Of a stretch of 64,000 nt of DNA, positions 9,028 through 19,207 are shown piece after piece; positions within the stretch are counted from its first letter, which is position 1, and every line of letters begins with the position of its first letter. A program made the position numbers and the translations under genes. Below the pieces are notes generated by a model. The model worked only from the letters and a program-made list of their open reading frames with translations. It was not told the DNA's origin and made no database searches. This DNA comes from Bog-756 sp963745955. Lineage in GTDB: Bacteria > Actinomycetota > Acidimicrobiia > Acidimicrobiales > RAAP-2. The stretch lies in the NCBI GenBank assembly GCA_963745955.1, contig CAVUZI010000010.1, positions 32,303 to 96,302 of the forward strand, given 5' to 3'.

Positions 9028-9109
9028 ATTGGTTGGTGCGGTCGGCATGGTTGGTGCGGTGGGCATGGTTGGTGCGGTGGGCATGGTTGGTGCGGTGGGC
9101 ATGGTTGGC
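9028..9109. repeat. 18-base tandem repeat in the rpsT-lepA intergenic region
   Basis: The unit ATGGTTGGTGCGGTGGGC occurs three times exactly or nearly so (9047-9064, 9065-9082, 9083-9100), with a diverged 19-base copy before (9028-9046) and half a copy after (9101-9109). It lies in the 325-base gap between rpsT and lepA, just upstream of rpsT, so it would be transcribed in the rpsT leader. The open frames through it are Pro/His- or Gly/Met-repetitive and not convincing as protein. The rest of the gap shows no gene. Confidence 0.85.
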
Positions 9110-9310
9110 GTGCCGCGACCACCACCGGTTCGGAGATCTGACCCCGGCCGGCCGGCGAGGGCCCAATTCCGGAGGCCCCCGAGGATAGCAGCCCTCCCGC
9201 CCTCCTCCCATCCGCTGCCATCCACCCGCAGCCGGCCGGGCCGCCGGTACCCGTGCCGGCGGGACGGGGGCGGACGGCCCGCTCGGCGGCTTGGGTACGC
9301 TGGCCCTTCC

Positions 9311-11098
9311 GTGCTTCCCATCGACCGCATCCGCAACTTCTCCATCATCAGCCACGTCGATCACGGCAAATCGACCCTGTCGGACAGGATCCTGGAGCTG
9401 ACCGGAGCTGTCGACCCGCGCCTGATGCGCGAGCAGTACCTCGACTCGATGGACATCGAACGTGAGCGTGGGATCACCATCAAGGCCCAGAACGTGCGGG
9501 TGCCGTGGCGCGACCACACCCTCCACCTCATCGACACGCCCGGCCACGTCGATTTCGGCTACGAGGTCAGCCGCTCGCTGGCCGCTTGCGAGGGGGCGGT
9601 GCTGCTGGTCGACGCCTCCCAGGGCATCCAGGCCCAGACCCTGGCCAATTGCTACCAGGCGCTCGACAACGATCTCGAGATCGTGGCCGTGCTCAACAAG
9701 ATCGATCTGCCCGCCGCCGATCCCGACCGGTGCGCGGCCGAGATCGAACAGGTCCTCGGGATCGAGTCGGCGGCGATCATGCGCATCTCGGCGAAGACGG
9801 GCGAGGGCGTCCCCGAGCTGCTGGACGCCATCGTGGCCCGGATCCCGGCCCCCACCGGGGACCCCACCGCCCCCCTGCAGGCCCTCATCTTCGACTCGGC
9901 CTACGACCAGTACCGGGGTGTGGTCAGCTCGATCCGGGTGATGCAGGGCACGCTGGTCGGGACGGACAAGCTGCGGTTCATGCAGGCGGCCAGCAACCAC
10001 GAGATCGAAGAGATCGGCATCCGCACCCCGGCCACCGTGCCGGTCGACGAGCTCGGTCCCGGTGAGGTGGGCTATCTGATCGCGGGGATCAAGGACGTGG
10101 GCGGAGCCCGTTCCGGCGAGACGGTCACCACCACCGCCCACCCGGCCGCGGCCGCCCTGGCCGGCTACCGCGACCCCAAGCCGATGGTGTTCTGCGGGCT
10201 CTTCCCCATCGACGGCGACGAGCTCCCCGACCTGCGCGACGCGCTGGAGAAGCTCCGGCTCAACGACGCCAGCTTCACCTACGAGCCCGAGTCGTCGCGG
10301 GCCCTCGGCTTCGGCTTCCGGTGCGGTTTTCTGGGGTTGCTGCACATGGAGATCGTGCGCGAACGCCTCGAGCGCGAGTTCGACCTCTCCCTCATCGCCA
10401 CGGCCCCGTCCGTCGCCTACCGGGCCTACCTGAACGACGGCACCCAGGTGGACGTGGACAACCCGAGCGAGCTGCCCGAGCCCACCGCGCTCGACCATGT
10501 CGACGAGCCCATGCTGAGGGCCACCATCCTCACCCCGGCCGAGTACACCGGGACGGTGATGGACCTGTGCCAGGGCCGACGGGCCGAGATGGTCAAGATG
10601 GAGTACCTGTCACCCGAACGGGTCGAATTCGTCTACGCCATCCCGCTGGCCGAGGTGGTGGTGAACTTCTTCGACCAGCTGAAGAGCCGGACCAAGGGCT
10701 ATGCCAGTCTCGACTACGAGCCCGAGGGGTACGCCACCGCCGACCTGGTCAAGGTGGACCTGTTGATCAACCACACGCCGGTCGATGCCTTCTCCACCAT
10801 CGTCCACCGGTCACAGGCCGACTTCTACGGCCGGCGAATGACCGAGAAGCTGCGCGAGTTGATCCCCCGCCAGATGTTCGACGTCCCCATCCAGGCCGCC
10901 ATCGGCGGACGGGTGCTGGCCCGCGAGACGGTCAAGGCCAGGCGAAAGGACGTTCTGGCCAAATGCTACGGCGGTGACATCACCCGGAAGCGCAAGCTTC
11001 TGGAGAAGCAGAAGGAGGGCAAGAAGAAGATGAAGAACATCGGAAGGGTGGAGGTTCCACAGGAGGCGTTCGTCTCCGCGCTCAAGCTGGACGACTGA
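9311..11098 (+). CDS. lepA: Elongation factor 4 (LepA), ribosome-associated GTPase
   Basis: A 595-residue LepA, a translational GTPase that helps ribosomes with back-translocation and initiation. The G1 motif HVDHGKST is near residue 14. The switch II motif DTPGHVDF, the NKID motif and the LepA-specific C-terminal domain (ARETVKARRKDVLAKCYGGD, then the Lys-rich RKRKLLEKQKEGKKKMK) are all present. The GTG at 9311 gives the expected LepA N-terminus (LPIDRIRNFSIISH). The longer frame from 8978 runs into the repeat and is rejected. Confidence 0.97.
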   Translation: MLPIDRIRNFSIISHVDHGKSTLSDRILELTGAVDPRLMREQYLDSMDIERERGITIKAQNVRVPWRDHTLHLIDTPGHVDFGYEVSRSLAACEGAVLLVDASQGIQAQTLANCYQALDNDLEIVAVLNKIDLPAADPDRCAAEIEQVLGIESAAIMRISAKTGEGVPELLDAIVARIPAPTGDPTAPLQALIFDSAYDQYRGVVSSIRVMQGTLVGTDKLRFMQAASNHEIEEIGIRTPATVPVDELGPGEVGYLIAGIKDVGGARSGETVTTTAHPAAAALAGYRDPKPMVFCGLFPIDGDELPDLRDALEKLRLNDASFTYEPESSRALGFGFRCGFLGLLHMEIVRERLEREFDLSLIATAPSVAYRAYLNDGTQVDVDNPSELPEPTALDHVDEPMLRATILTPAEYTGTVMDLCQGRRAEMVKMEYLSPERVEFVYAIPLAEVVVNFFDQLKSRTKGYASLDYEPEGYATADLVKVDLLINHTPVDAFSTIVHRSQADFYGRRMTEKLRELIPRQMFDVPIQAAIGGRVLARETVKARRKDVLAKCYGGDITRKRKLLEKQKEGKKKMKNIGRVEVPQEAFVSALKLDD

Positions 11099-11148
11099 AC
11101 GGTCGATCCGGAAGGGCACGGCAAAGCTGTTCGAACGAGGTTCCTCCG

Positions 11149-12396
11149 GTGCTCCAACAACTGACGTCTAACGTGTCGGCAGTGTCCAAGGATACCTCTA
11201 TCGCTGTATCCGGCCTCTCGAAGACGTACCGGATCTACACCCGCGAGGACCGCTCGACCACGGCAGCCGAGGCGGTGATCAAGAAGGTCAAACAGGCCAA
11301 GACCAAGAAGGTCGTCGAGCAGTTCGAGGCCCTCCACGACGTGAGCTTCGAGGTGTCCTGGGGGGAGGTGGTCGGGATCATCGGCCGCAACGGGGCCGGG
11401 AAGTCCACGCTGCTCAAGATCATCAACCGGATCACCGCCCCCACCACCGGCCGGCTCGAGCTCGGGGGCCGGGTGGGGAGCCTGCTCGAAGTGGGGACCG
11501 GGTTCCACCCCGAGCTCACCGGGCGGGAGAACGTCTACCTCAACGGGACCCTGCTCGGGATGCGCCGCAAGGAGATCAAGGAGCGCTTCGACGCCATCGT
11601 CGACTTCGCCGGGACGGAGAAGTTCCTCGACACCCAGGTCAAGCGGTACTCGACCGGCATGTACATCCGTCTGGCCTTCGCCGTGGCCGCCCATCTGGAG
11701 AGCGAGATCCTGGTCGTCGACGAGGTGCTGGCCGTCGGCGACTCGGACTTCCAGGCCAAGTGCCTGCGCAAGATGAGGGAGGTGGCCCGCGACGGTCGCA
11801 CCGTGCTGCTGGTCAGCCACCAGCTGCAGACGGTGTCCGACCTGTGCAGCTCGGCCCTGTACCTCGACAGCGGCCGTCTGGTCCTCCACGGCACCGTCGA
11901 GCAGGCCATGGAGGAGTACAAGCGAAGCTTCGCCCGCACGGCACCGATGCTCAAGGAGGCGTCCTTCCGCCCGGGCACCGGCGAGCTCCGCTTCGACGAG
12001 GTGAGCGTGGCCAACGACATCACCAAGCCCGGCGAGGAGGTGGTCGTCGAATTCTCGGTGGGGGCCAATCCGGCTTTCGGGAGCCGCTACCACGTCTCGT
12101 GCTTCGTCAACAACGATGACGGGATGGTGATCGCCCAGTGCGACTCCCGGGTCGTCGACTTCTGGCTGGACCCGGCCACCGACAACGAGGGTCGCGTCGT
12201 GGTGCGCACGCCGTGGCTGAAGCCCGGTGCCTACACCGTCGACATGATGATCCACGCCGGCGGGCACCCGACCGACATCTGGGAGCAGGCCTGTCACTTC
12301 CAGGTGCTGCCCGTCACCCCCTATCCGCACCCGACCACGCCCGACGGGACCGACCGCGGAATCGTCTTTCCCGACTTCGACTTCTCGCAGCGCTGA
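11149..12396 (+). CDS. Polysaccharide ABC exporter, ATP-binding subunit (Wzt/TagH type)
   Basis: A 415-residue ATPase of the O-antigen or teichoic acid export family. The Walker A motif is GRNGAGKST (about residue 80). The family insert is RYSTGMYIRLAFAVAAHLE and Walker B is ILVVDEVLAVGD. The last 150 residues form a Wzt-like C-terminal domain (FVNNDDGMVIAQCDS) that in known systems recognises the glycan end. The permease follows after 6 bases. The GTG at 11149 was taken; GTG at 11173 is possible. It would energise export of a lipid-linked surface glycan made by the downstream glycosyltransferases. Confidence 0.9.
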   Translation: MLQQLTSNVSAVSKDTSIAVSGLSKTYRIYTREDRSTTAAEAVIKKVKQAKTKKVVEQFEALHDVSFEVSWGEVVGIIGRNGAGKSTLLKIINRITAPTTGRLELGGRVGSLLEVGTGFHPELTGRENVYLNGTLLGMRRKEIKERFDAIVDFAGTEKFLDTQVKRYSTGMYIRLAFAVAAHLESEILVVDEVLAVGDSDFQAKCLRKMREVARDGRTVLLVSHQLQTVSDLCSSALYLDSGRLVLHGTVEQAMEEYKRSFARTAPMLKEASFRPGTGELRFDEVSVANDITKPGEEVVVEFSVGANPAFGSRYHVSCFVNNDDGMVIAQCDSRVVDFWLDPATDNEGRVVVRTPWLKPGAYTVDMMIHAGGHPTDIWEQACHFQVLPVTPYPHPTTPDGTDRGIVFPDFDFSQR

Positions 12397-12402
12397 GGAC
12401 CC

Positions 12403-13219
12403 ATGGCCACCATCGTCATCACCCCGCCCAAGAAGTTCGCCATCCCCAAGGTCTCCGAGCTGTGGGAGGCCCGCGAGGTCCTCTACCGGTTCGGGGCCCG
12501 CGACGTCACCCTGCGCTACCGCCAGACCCTTCTCGGCGTGGTCTGGGTGGTGCTCCAGCCGCTGCTCACCGCCCTGGTCTTCGTCCTGGTCTTCTCCAAG
12601 GTGGCCCATCTCCACTACGGGGGGTCGACGCCCATCGTCTTCATCTTCGCCGGGGTGTCGGCCTGGAACCTGTTCAGCGGGATCATCACCCGGGCCCAGG
12701 GCTCCCTGGTGTCCAACCGGGACCTGGTGTCCAAGGTCTTCTTCCCCCGGATGCTGGTGCCCCTGGCCGTCGTCTACTCGTGCCTGGTCGATTTCCTGGT
12801 GTCGATCGCGTTCCTCGTCGTCCTCATGGTCATCTACGGGGTCAACCCGGGGGTGGCTGTCGTCCTCGCTCCGGTGTGGACGTTCATGATCATCCTGCTG
12901 GCCAGCGGCGTGGGCCTGGTGACGTCGGCGCTCACCGTGCGCTTCCGCGACGTCAACTACTTCGTCCCCTTCTTCCTGCAGTTCCTGCTCTTCGCCAGCC
13001 CCATCGCCTACGCCATCCAGAAGTGCCCTCCAAGTACCGCGTGATCTACGACCTGAACCCGCTGACCTGGCTGCTCCAGGAGTTCCAGTGGTCGTTCGTG
13101 CGCCAACCGGCCCCGCACCTGTGGGAGACGTCCTGTCCATCGTGGTGCCCATCGTCGCCTTCGTGGCCGGGGCGGTCATCTTCGAGCAGATGGAGCGCGG
13201 CTTCGCCGACGCCATCTGA
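12403..13219 (+). CDS. Polysaccharide ABC exporter, permease subunit (Wzm/TagG type; two frame breaks)
   Basis: An ABC-2 type membrane permease of about 271 residues. The N-terminal cytoplasmic stretch ends in DVTLRYRQTLLGVVWVVLQP, the hallmark of the Wzm/TagG family. About six membrane segments follow. The main frame stops at 13044, but the next frame continues with KYRVIYDLNPLTWLLQEFQ, a conserved part of the family. A second shift near 13130 restores the last helix and the end GFADAI. Both breaks look like single-base errors. It pairs with the upstream ATPase. Confidence 0.87.
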
Positions 13220-13244
13220 TCCGGAGCGCGGCTTCGCCGACGCC
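13192..13244 (+). repeat. 22-base direct repeat across the permease stop
   Basis: GGAGCGCGGCTTCGCCGACG plus CC occurs at 13192-13213, inside the last codons of the permease, and again at 13223-13244, just after its stop. The offset is 31 bases. It may be a small tandem duplication or an assembly artefact, since this gene already carries two frame breaks. No gene lies between 13220 and the convergent hydrolase stop at 13294. Confidence 0.8.
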
Positions 13245-13293
13245 GATCGGTGATCGATTGATGCGACTGATCGAACCGGATCGTCGGTCGGTG

Positions 13294-14969
13294 TCAGGCG
13301 GCGACACCGTCGCCGAACCGGCTGAGGACCCACCGGGTCAACAGGGGATAGGCCTCGGCCCGGCCGTCGACGGTGTACAGCGAGTGGTCGTTGCCGGGCA
13401 CCACCTCGATGTCCAACGTCCGGCGCCGGCGGAGCCGCCGCCGGACCACCGACCAGTAGAGCGACGGCTCGAATTCGTGGGCGTCGACCTCACTGACGAC
13501 GACCAGCACCGGGATGCCGCGCCTGACTGACCTCGGCCACGGGGTGGATGGGGGACCAGGCGACCCGTACCTGGCACAGCGCCTGCCACGTCCACAGGGC
13601 CACCCGCGAATGCTTGACGGACAGGTCGCGCAGCGAGGGGGGCATGGCGCGGTAGGCCAACCGGCGGGAGTCGATGGCGCCGAGCTCGATGTCGGGGACC
13701 CAGCCGGTGATCCCCGGATTGATGGCGCAGACGGCCAGGGGGTGCAGACGGAGGCCGCCTTCGATGGCGTGGTAGCCACCCGAGGACAGGCCGACGAAGA
13801 TGAGATCCCGCGCTTGCGGATCGCCGAGCGCCGCGGCCAGGTCGCACAGGTCGTCGATGGCCTCGGGAGGCTTGGGCTCCTGGCGGGGCAGGTCCGGACG
13901 CCCGAACGTCTCTCCGATGCCGTCGATGTCGAAGCGGACGCTCCGGAGGCCGTGGCCCGCGAACCGGCGGGCCAGCTCGACCCACATCCGGCCCGCTCCG
14001 GTGTGGTCGAGAGCCCCTGCGGAGAAGAACACGACCGTCGGTGTCGACGCCCCCGTGCCCGTGCCCGTGGCCGGCTCGGTGACGATTCCGAACAGGGAGT
14101 TCGGGCCCAGTCGGACGGCCCGCTCGGTGATGGCCCGGCCGTCGGGAGTGAGCGCCACGTCGGCCGAGTCCACGGGTTCCACGGCGAACGGGGTCCCGGG
14201 CCCGTCGAGGACGTGGGAGGCCCAGTCGGCGATGGTCTTGATGGTGGTGGTCGGAAGGGTGATCATCTGGGGCGGGACGTCCAGCAGGTCGGGCTGTCCG
14301 TCCACCTCGATCCAATCGACGTGGGCCGGGGAACCGTCGTGTGCCGTCTTCAGTCCCCGCCCCTCGCTTCGCACGGCCACCAGCGCGCGGCGGACCTTCG
14401 AAAAGTCGGCGGCGGCCAGCTTGAGTGCCGACAGTTCGCCCACCGTCTCCGCCGAGTAGGTGAAGGCCGGGCCGGACACCGATCCGTCACCGGCCTGTGG
14501 GGCCCCGTAGCCGGTGGCCAACAGCGTGCGCTCGACACGGAGGAACTCGCGTCCTGTCGCCCACGGGTCCCACGCGATGAGGTGGTCGACCGTCGTGCCG
14601 CGGGTGACGGCCTCGACGGCCAGGAGGGCCCCCATCCGCATCCCGAGCAGAACCACCGGGCCCTCCGAGCAGCTCCGGGCGAACGACACGGCCTCGTCCA
14701 CGCTGGCCAGCCAGTCGGACACCCTGTCGGGTCCGTCGAGGTCGCCGCTCGAATCGCCCGTGCCCGCGTAGGCGAACCGCAACGCCGCCACCCCGGTGCC
14801 GGCGAGCTGGTCGGCGAGCGCCTGCATGGCCGGCTGGGCGTTGGCCATCTCCCGCCCCAGGGGGCCGCACATCACCACCGTTCCCCGGGCCATGCCGCCG
14901 TCCGGGCAGATGGACGAATCCGAACAACGGGCGTCCGGGCGGCCCGAACCAGGTCGGCACGGCCTTCAT
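13294..14969 (-). CDS. Two-domain alpha/beta hydrolase (exosortase-associated or serine aminopeptidase type; frameshifted)
   Basis: The reverse strand encodes two alpha/beta hydrolase domains in one chain of about 555 residues. The first has GPLGREMANAQPAM and an elbow GMRMGALLAVEA, where Arg replaces the nucleophile Ser. The second has an intact elbow GLSSGGYHAI, a late Asp (VSEVDAHEFEP) and a His (VPGNDHSLYTVDG). Frame breaks lie near 14890 (after VHLP) and near 13515. The start at 14969 is followed by TWFGPPGRPLFGFVHLP, typical of hydrolases found in exopolysaccharide loci. It may deacylate or transfer acyl groups on a glycan or its carrier; the substrate is unknown. Confidence 0.75.
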
Positions 14970-15084
14970 GTCAGATCCTGATGCTCGAACGCCGCGCCGC
15001 GTGCATACCCGTCTCCATCGGCAGGAACGAGGTGGGCATTGAGAAACAGCTGCATGGTGGGGGACGTGTACGTTTTGTGAGGCA

Positions 15085-16015
15085 ATGACCGAATTCTCCC
15101 CTTCCGCCGGTGCTTCCCGAGCGGGATCGCCGAGAAGGCCGACCTCACTCCGGCTCGGCGCCTACCTTCTGCTCGGCGACCCCGCCTTTCTCGAGCAGAG
15201 CATCCGTTCTATCTACGCTATCGCCGAACGCATCGTGGTGGTCTACGACGAGGCTGGGCTGAGCTGGACCAACAGGCCGCTGCCCATCCAACACTGCCTC
15301 GAGGTGGTCGACCGGATGGACACCGACGGGAAGGTGGTCCGGCTTCCCGGGAACTTCCACGACACCGGGCTCCTGCCGCTCGAAGCCGAGACACTCGAGC
15401 GCAACGCCGGGATCGCGGCACTGGGTCACGAGGTCGACTGGGTCGTGCAGATCGACACCGACGAGGTGCTCGGAGATCCCGACCGCTTCGTGGTGGCCAT
15501 CGCCCGCGCCCACTCCGAAGGCAAGTCCGCCCTCGACTATCCGGCCCGATGGCTCTACGGACATGTCGGAGGCCAGATCTACCTCGAACGGTGCCGCCGG
15601 ACCTGGGGGATATCGGCCGGCTACCCGGGGCCGGTGGCGGTGAAGGCCGGCACCACCCTCAAGCTGGCCCGCCAGTGCGACGTGCCCATATGGCGGGTCG
15701 ACTTCCGGCGCCGGAACACCGACCCCGCCCATCCACGCCGACGCACGGGTCGACGAGTCGGTCCGGCCCGATGAAGGGATCTGGCACTTCTCCTGGGTCA
15801 GGTCGGAGACGGAGATGCGGAACAAGGCTGCTTCCTCCGGCCACGTGGACGAGGTCAACTGGGGGAAGGAGATCGACCGCTGGCTCGAGCGTTGCCGGCA
15901 TCCGCGGCTGACCACACTGTTGACCCCTGTCCGCAGACCGCCCGCCATCGTCGGGGCACCGACCTGGTTGCGTACGGCCCGGGTGCCGGACTCGGTTGTC
16001 GCCGACGCCGGATGA
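15085..16015 (+). CDS. Glycosyltransferase-like protein (GT2-type fold; frameshifted)
   Basis: A protein of about 309 residues in the polysaccharide locus. The N-terminal half has RLGAYLLLGDPAFLEQSIRS, a beta-strand/helix pattern seen in GT-A enzymes, and WVVQIDTDEVLGDP, whose DTD sits where GT-A enzymes bind metal and nucleotide sugar. The frame breaks near 15725; the second part (GIWHFSWVRSETEMRNKA) carries on to 16015, where the stop overlaps the next ATG (ATGA). The coupling to the next glycosyltransferase supports a shared job. It could also be a glycan-binding relative without activity. Confidence 0.7.
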
Positions 16016-16992
16016 GCGCCCCCACCGCCTCGGTGGTCATCATCACCTACCAGCGCCCCGATTTCGTGGCCCGCTGCATCGAGCACCTGTCGGCCCAGAC
16101 CCGTGCCCCGCTCGAGATCGTGGTGGTCGACTCCTCGTCCGACGACGAGACCGAGCGGCTGGTGCGCGACCGGTTCCCCACGGTCACCTACGCGGTGTGC
16201 TCGGCGGGCATGGGCGCCATGGCCACCGCCCGCAACCTCGGCTATCGCCTGACCTCCGGTGAGATCCTCGCCTTCATCGACGACGACGCCTTTGCCGAAC
16301 CCGGATGGCTGGAGCACCTCCTGCCCTTCTACGACGACCCGACGGTCGGGGCGGTCGGTGGTCGCCAGATCCGTCGTCAGCCCGGGGAGCTCGAAGAGGG
16401 AGTCGACGCCATCGGCCAGCTCCAACCCGACGGCACCATCACCGGAAACTTCGCCGCCGATCCGGGCGGGCCGGTGCCCGTCGACCATCTCCTGGGGGCC
16501 AACATGTCGTTCCGGCGCTCGGTCCTCGACCGGATCGGCGGGATACACGAAGGCTACGGCGGGACCTGCGTCCGCGAGGAGACAGACCTCTGCCTCCGGG
16601 TGGCCCACGCCGGGTTCCGGCTCGTCTACACGCCCGACGCGGTCGTCGAGCATCTCGCCGCGCCGTACGCCAAGGGCCGGCGGTTCGACCTGCGCTACGT
16701 CTACTGGGCCCAGAAGAACCACCTCATCGTGCTCATCCGCAACTTCGGACTGACCGAGCCCATCGTCCGGCGCTACCTGTCGACCTCGATCGGCGGTGCC
16801 GCGTCCTCCATCGGCGAGCGGATGTCGACGGCCAGGCAGCGGGCCACGGGCCACGACCTCGCCGGTGCGCTCCGTTCCGTGGGCGGGGCCGTCCTCCGGG
16901 CCGGGGTGGTCGTCGCGGCCACGCTCTCGGGGGTCTGGGCCGGGGTGCGGCTGGCCGGTGCCGACCGCCGGGACCGCCGCCTCCGCCGCTGA
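16012..16992 (+). CDS. Glycosyltransferase family 2
   Basis: A 326-residue GT2 enzyme. The N-terminus SVVIITYQRPDFVARCIEHL and the metal-binding DDDA (in ILAFIDDDAFAEPGW) are typical. The acceptor region GANMSFRRSVLDRIGG and the later catalytic EETDLCLR are also present. A weak hydrophobic stretch near the C-terminus (RAGVVVAATLSGVWAGVRLA) could anchor it at the membrane. The ATG at 16012 overlaps the previous stop. It transfers a nucleotide sugar to the growing surface glycan exported by the ABC pair upstream. Confidence 0.9.
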   Translation: MSAPTASVVIITYQRPDFVARCIEHLSAQTRAPLEIVVVDSSSDDETERLVRDRFPTVTYAVCSAGMGAMATARNLGYRLTSGEILAFIDDDAFAEPGWLEHLLPFYDDPTVGAVGGRQIRRQPGELEEGVDAIGQLQPDGTITGNFAADPGGPVPVDHLLGANMSFRRSVLDRIGGIHEGYGGTCVREETDLCLRVAHAGFRLVYTPDAVVEHLAAPYAKGRRFDLRYVYWAQKNHLIVLIRNFGLTEPIVRRYLSTSIGGAASSIGERMSTARQRATGHDLAGALRSVGGAVLRAGVVVAATLSGVWAGVRLAGADRRDRRLRR

Positions 16993-16995
16993 GCC

Positions 16996-18123
16996 CTACA
17001 GCGCCGACCGGAAGGAAGATTCGATCCCGTCCACCATGCGGGCCAGCGTGAACTGCTCGAGCACCCGCGATCGGCACACACCGGCCAGCTCGGGTTCGCT
17101 GTCCTGCCAGTGCATGAGGCCGCGCAACCCTTCCGCCAGCTCCTCTGCGTCCTCCTGTTCGAACAGGAATCGCCCCAGGGGTCCGGACATGATCTCGGGA
17201 ATGCCGCCGACCCGGGAGGCCAGCACCGGTCGACCGGTGGAGAGCGCCTCGATGACCGTCCGGCCGAAGGACTCCGGTACCACCGACGGCACCACGGCCA
17301 CGTCGGCGGCGTGCAGGGGAGTGACCACGTCGCGCTGTCCGGGGACGAATCGCACGCTGTCGGTGGCCATGGCCCGCAGCTCTGCCTGATAGGCGGCGGC
17401 GTCGCGGTGGACGGTGGACGAGCCCATCACCACCAGCGCGCCCTCGCCGGGGCCCAGACCGAGTCGGCGCCACGCATCGAGCAGGACGTGCACACCCTTC
17501 TCGCGATCGAGGCGACCGACGCAGGTGACGACGAAGAGATCCTCGCCGATGCCGAGCGCCTGTCGTGCCGCCGATCGCTCCTCGGCTCCTCCAAAGGGGT
17601 ACTCGGCCGGATCGATGCCGTTGAAGACCACGTCGACCTTGTCGGGGTCGAGCCCCATGGAGAGCCACTGGTCGGCAACGAACTGGGAGACCACGACGAA
17701 CCGATCGACGTGACGCCGGAACCGGTCGATCCGGCGCTCGCTGAGGCGGCCGTCGTACCCGTGCTCGTGGCACACGATCGGAGCGCCCACCACCTTCCCG
17801 GCCGGGATGGCCCAACCGGTGGACATCATCCGGCTCCCGTAGATGAGGTCCGGCCTGTGGCGGACCGTGACCGCCGCGGCGGGGACCACCATGGCCAACT
17901 GCTTGGGCCGTCCCCTCCGGCCGGTCGGGTACCAGTAGTCGACCTCGGGCACCTTGGTCACCGACTGGCAGAACCTCCGGTAGTCGGGGACGAGTGAACC
18001 GGGCTCGCGATAGATGAGGTTGATCTGGTGACCACGGCGGGCCAGCTCGCGGCTCACCTGGTACACGTTCCACTCCACGCCACCCATGGGGACGGTGCTG
18101 TGGACGCTGGTCACCAACCTCAT
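16996..18123 (-). CDS. Glycosyltransferase family 4 (GT-B)
   Basis: A 375-residue GT4 enzyme. The N-terminal acceptor domain starts MRLVTSVHSTVPMGGVEWNV, with the glycine-rich loop common to the family. The donor domain has GRLDREKGVHVLLDAWRRL and the E-x7-E motif in PESFGRTVIEALSTGRPVLAS. It is convergent with the GT2 gene (only 3 bases between stops) and is followed downstream-to-upstream by a second GT4 on the same strand. It probably adds a hexose to the same glycan. Confidence 0.92.
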   Translation of the reverse strand: MRLVTSVHSTVPMGGVEWNVYQVSRELARRGHQINLIYREPGSLVPDYRRFCQSVTKVPEVDYWYPTGRRGRPKQLAMVVPAAAVTVRHRPDLIYGSRMMSTGWAIPAGKVVGAPIVCHEHGYDGRLSERRIDRFRRHVDRFVVVSQFVADQWLSMGLDPDKVDVVFNGIDPAEYPFGGAEERSAARQALGIGEDLFVVTCVGRLDREKGVHVLLDAWRRLGLGPGEGALVVMGSSTVHRDAAAYQAELRAMATDSVRFVPGQRDVVTPLHAADVAVVPSVVPESFGRTVIEALSTGRPVLASRVGGIPEIMSGPLGRFLFEQEDAEELAEGLRGLMHWQDSEPELAGVCRSRVLEQFTLARMVDGIESSFRSAL

Positions 18124-18189
18124 CGGGCCGCTCGTCCGAGGTGGAAGGCCACGCGGCCCGGCGACGACCGCCCGGTCCGGGCGGTCGGA

Positions 18190-19207
18190 TCACGACGCAC
18201 AGGACCTCCACACCGCGGCATGGGCGGCCACGCTGGCCTCCCAGGTGAAGGTCTTCGCCCGCACCCGGCCACGCTCGATCATCGACCGGGTGTCGGGTCC
18301 ACCCTCGAGGGCGGCCACCACCCCCTCGGCCAGATCGGGTCCGTCCGGCTCCACCAGGTACGCGGCATCGCCGCACACCTCGGGCAGTGAGCTGCGGGCC
18401 GCAGCCACGACGGGCACGCCCACGGCCATGGCCTCGAGGGCGGGCAGGCCGAAGCCCTCGTAGGTCGAGGGGACGACGACGGCGGCTGCCGCGGCCATCA
18501 ACCCCTGCACGGTGGCATCGTCCACCCGCCCGAGGCGCACCGTTCCGGCCAGTGGGTCGAACAGTCGGTTCCGGCGGTCGTCTTCGGGGCCGATGAGGAC
18601 CAGCATGGCGTCCGGTCGGGCCGATCGGACCCGCGGCCAGGCATCGGCCAGGCCGGTCAGGTTCTTGCGCTCCGTGCACCCGCCGGCGTGGACGACGAAC
18701 GGGCGGTCGGATGCCCCTGGCCTCGAGCTCCGCCTCGGGCAGCGGCGAGGCTCCGAAGAACCGGTCGTCGACCCCGTTGTGGATGGCCACGGGAGAGGCC
18801 ACGCCGAGTCCCGAGGCGACCTCGTCCGCCGCGAATTGCGACGGGCAGATGACCACCGCCGCCCGCCGGGCGGTGGTCACGGCGTCGGACGGCAGCCGGC
18901 CCTCGTCGGGGAACCGGAACGGCACGATGTCGTGCACGGTCAGCACCTCGGGGCGCGGGGCCGGTGGCAGGCGCAGGTCCATCCGGTGGACGATCTCCTG
19001 GCCGCGGTAGATGACCCGCCCGGCGCCGCGCCGGAGCGCCGGCGAGGCACCGATGAGCAGCCGGGAGGGGATGCGCACCGTGCCCGGGAGTGGTGAGCGA
19101 AGGGTCCGCACCACGATCCGGTCCACCTGCCAGTCCGGTCCGAGCTCGGCCGATGCACGCCGGCCGAGCTCGGATTCGTAGACCTGTTGGCCCATGGGCA
19201 GGCCCAC
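18190..19207 (-). CDS. Glycosyltransferase family 4 (frameshifted)
   Basis: A GT4 enzyme of about 340 residues. The N-terminal half (LTVHDIVPFRFPDEG, VICPSQFAADEVASG, VAIHNGVDDRFF) resembles mannosyltransferases of the WbaZ/RfaG type. The donor half has VGRxxD-like start lost at the break, then LIGPEDDRRNRLFDP and PSTYEGFGLPALEAMAVGVPVV. The break is near 18690. Upstream of the first ATG the peptide TRLAIATA could join through one more shift, so the true start may be the GTG near 19237. Divergent from the PAP2 gene. Likely acts on the same glycan as its neighbour. Confidence 0.8.

Noticed and set aside
16733..18600. Reverse-strand frame that continues the GT4 protein of 18190-19207 for several hundred more codons
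   Set aside because: After the frame break near 18690 the peptide is Arg/Gly/Pro-rich and runs antisense to the GT2 gene and across the other GT4 gene.
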